Source: Chloroflexota bacterium (lineage in GTDB: Bacteria > Chloroflexota > Anaerolineae > Aggregatilineales > Phototrophicaceae). From it: a stretch of DNA of 64,000 bases. Below, piece by piece: positions 62,610 to 64,000 of the stretch (position 1 is the stretch's first letter; every line of letters begins with the position of its first letter). The stretch lies in assembly GCA_026708115.1 (NCBI GenBank), contig JAPOVL010000039.1, positions 85,398-149,397 on the forward strand. The letters are read 5' to 3'. The translations under genes and the position numbers were made by a program. The notes under the pieces are model-generated. The model made no database searches, was not told the DNA's origin, and saw nothing but the letters and a program-made list of their open reading frames with translations.

Positions 62610-63832
62610 CCGTCGCATTGGCTGTCATCGCTTGATCCCTGAGCCCGCGCGGAAACCGGTTCTTCCTGGTTGGCGGGGATTAGACTTGTCCTCTCCAACC
62701 GGACATTGTCGACCGCGGGGTATGTATCCGGCGAACAGGCTGGCAAGGATATCCAGAAACGCGATCCGCCATTTTCGGGGAATTCCGCGCCGACCGAACC
62801 GTTCTGGGCATACATCAATTGCTTGACGATCCACAAGCCCAAACCGCTGCTCGACTCGCCCCCGGTCGGCCGAGTGCTCAACCTGCCGTATTCCTTGAAG
62901 AGATTGTCGCGTTCGAATGAGGGGATACCGGGACCTTCGTCCGCCACGATGATGACGCCAGATCCGTTTTGATTCGCGGAGCTGACCGTCACTTTACTGT
63001 CAGTAAGACTGAATTTAATCGCGTTGCTGACCAGATTCGCCAGCGCTTGCACCAGACGCTGTGGATCCGCGAGCACCCATCCGTCCGTTGCGCCAAGTTC
63101 CAGGCGGATGTTCTTTTTCTTGGCCGCAAAGCGATATTGGTTCACGACGTTTGTCTGTACATCACGCAAGTTGACCGGCTTTATCGTCAGCTCCAGTTTC
63201 CCCGTCCGCACTTCCATCATGTCGAGAAAGTTGCTGATGATGTCGCTCATATTGTCCACCATCAGCCCAATCGTATCCAAGGCATGAGCAACCTCGCCGC
63301 TCTCTGCGGCAGCCAGCCGCAGGATGCCTTCCGCGATTCGTATATTGTTGATCGGGGACTTCAGATCGTGCGAAGCCATACGGAACAGACGCATGTGTAG
63401 TTCTTCCGTCTCGGTCAATTCGGCGATGCAGGTTTCCAGCGACTCGACCAGCGCCTTGGCTGCGAGACGGGAGCGAATTCGCGCGAGCAGCACCTCGTCG
63501 GTACAGGCTCCCGCAATGTAGTCGGCCGCGCCGGACTGCAGCGCTGAGGCGACTTGCTCGGGAGACGCGGCTTCAGCGACAAATATGACCGGCAAGGGGA
63601 AAATGGCAGGCGGCTGTTGTATCGCTCCCAGCAACTCGGATTCGATCATATCCTTCAAGGGACCGACAACTAACATCAGATCAATATCCGGCGATCGTCG
63701 CGCCATATCCAGCGCCGATACGACATTGGTAGAAATCGAAAGGGCGTATTCTGCGCCGAGTAGTTGCCTGATTCGGCTCCTGTCATTTCGACTCGCGGCA
63801 ACGACCATAATTCGATTCGCTTTGCCGTCCAC
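62606..63832 (-). CDS. Histidine kinase with a degenerate receiver domain
   Basis: 408 residues, GTG start. Residues 5-125 follow the receiver fold (IMVVAASRNDRSRIRQLL, then PDIDLMLVVGPLKD, then VASALQSGAADYIAGAC), but the acidic pair, the phospho-Asp (position 54/55 is Leu/Val) and the conserved Lys are missing, so it should not be phosphorylated. Residues 130-215 are a HisKA domain with His155 in ASHDLKSPI. An HATPase_c domain follows (LVSNAIKFS, DEGPGIPSF, GGESSSGLGLWIVKQL). No membrane segments, so cytoplasmic. No response regulator is adjacent. Confidence 0.85.
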   Translation of the reverse strand: MDGKANRIMVVAASRNDRSRIRQLLGAEYALSISTNVVSALDMARRSPDIDLMLVVGPLKDMIESELLGAIQQPPAIFPLPVIFVAEAASPEQVASALQSGAADYIAGACTDEVLLARIRSRLAAKALVESLETCIAELTETEELHMRLFRMASHDLKSPINNIRIAEGILRLAAAESGEVAHALDTIGLMVDNMSDIISNFLDMMEVRTGKLELTIKPVNLRDVQTNVVNQYRFAAKKKNIRLELGATDGWVLADPQRLVQALANLVSNAIKFSLTDSKVTVSSANQNGSGVIIVADEGPGIPSFERDNLFKEYGRLSTRPTGGESSSGLGLWIVKQLMYAQNGSVGAEFPENGGSRFWISLPACSPDTYPAVDNVRLERTSLIPANQEEPVSARAQGSSDDSQCDG

Positions 63833-63915
63833 CGTCCTTCACCTTTCCATAACCGCCATGCCAACACCTTAGAATACACGAAGGTCGAGATTAAGGCGAT
63901 AGCCCTGCGATTGGC

Positions 63916-63938
63916 GGGTGTATTTCAATATTTTGGCG
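63916..63938 (+). repeat. GGGTGTATTTCA...TTTGGCG element, copy 4
   Basis: Version of the 28854-28876 element (GGGTGTATTTCA, ATATT, TTGGCG), followed by ATGG and TATAAA (63945-63950), which could be a -10 of a gene beyond the window. No gene is identifiable between 63833 and 64000. Confidence 0.55.
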
Positions 63939-64000
63939 GAATGGTATAAATTGCATGCGAATGAAGCGCAATTGGTCCTCAAATGCTCGGAAGTTGCCCT

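Overview
The window is gene-dense, about 58% G+C by eye, with short intergenic gaps, frequent 4-nt ATGA/GTGA stop-start overlaps and occasional GTG/TTG starts. It carries 56 well-supported protein genes, two tRNAs (Phe, Arg) and a few broken or tentative ORFs. There is no rRNA, CRISPR array, intact insertion sequence or phage. The gene mix (sugar and peptide ABC importers with secreted binding proteins, GH172 and multidomain glycosidases, NHL/WD40/TPR/ankyrin/pentapeptide repeat proteins, lipoproteins, no LPS genes) and the intergenic GGGCGAC...GTCGCCCCTACA hairpins fit a heterotrophic Chloroflexota (Anaerolineae-like) genome. That placement is inference; no phylogenetic marker could be compared.

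Layout. 0-12 kb: metA and a coupled hydrolase; a VOC protein; ankyrin and pentapeptide proteins; a PLP lyase with an IolE-like isomerase; a class V aminotransferase coupled to a phosphoglycerate-dehydrogenase-like enzyme (probable serine synthesis); a mannonate-dehydratase-type enolase; a truncated DNA methyltransferase; an FAH-family enzyme. 12-20 kb: lipoprotein, GH172, glycosyltransferase, tRNA-Phe, rhomboid protease, thrS. 20-28 kb: RelE-type toxin-antitoxin pair, tRNA-Arg, ferredoxin, SGNH protein, EamA exporter, HtrA-like protease, thioredoxin-NHL protein, TPR protein. 28.0-29.5 kb is a 1.4-kb gene-poor island full of short repeats. 29.5-44.5 kb: a multidomain glycosidase; a sugar-import operon (aldolase, binding protein, two permeases, FGGY kinase) interrupted by a secreted metalloprotease; a peptide-type ABC importer; a sulfatase.

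44.7-50.2 kb holds the most distinctive cluster: a consensus promoter overlapped by a 23-bp Fur/Zur-like palindrome drives a DegT-like protein that lacks the PLP lysine, a CobW-like protein with a destroyed P-loop but an intact CxCC motif, a normal CobW (COG0523) GTPase, and a WD40 protein coupled to it by GTGA overlap. It reads as a metal-starvation operon with two degenerate partners.

50.4-64 kb: a second EamA exporter, metY (partner of metA), a small membrane protein paralogous to one at 10.7 kb, a PQQ-type sugar dehydrogenase, pcm, an MFS transporter, rlmB, cysS, and a coupled group of a pseudo-receiver histidine kinase, a glycosyltransferase and a tandem GNAT protein.

A ghost 3' end of a second permease gene just upstream of the FGGY kinase shows that the sugar operon has been rearranged.
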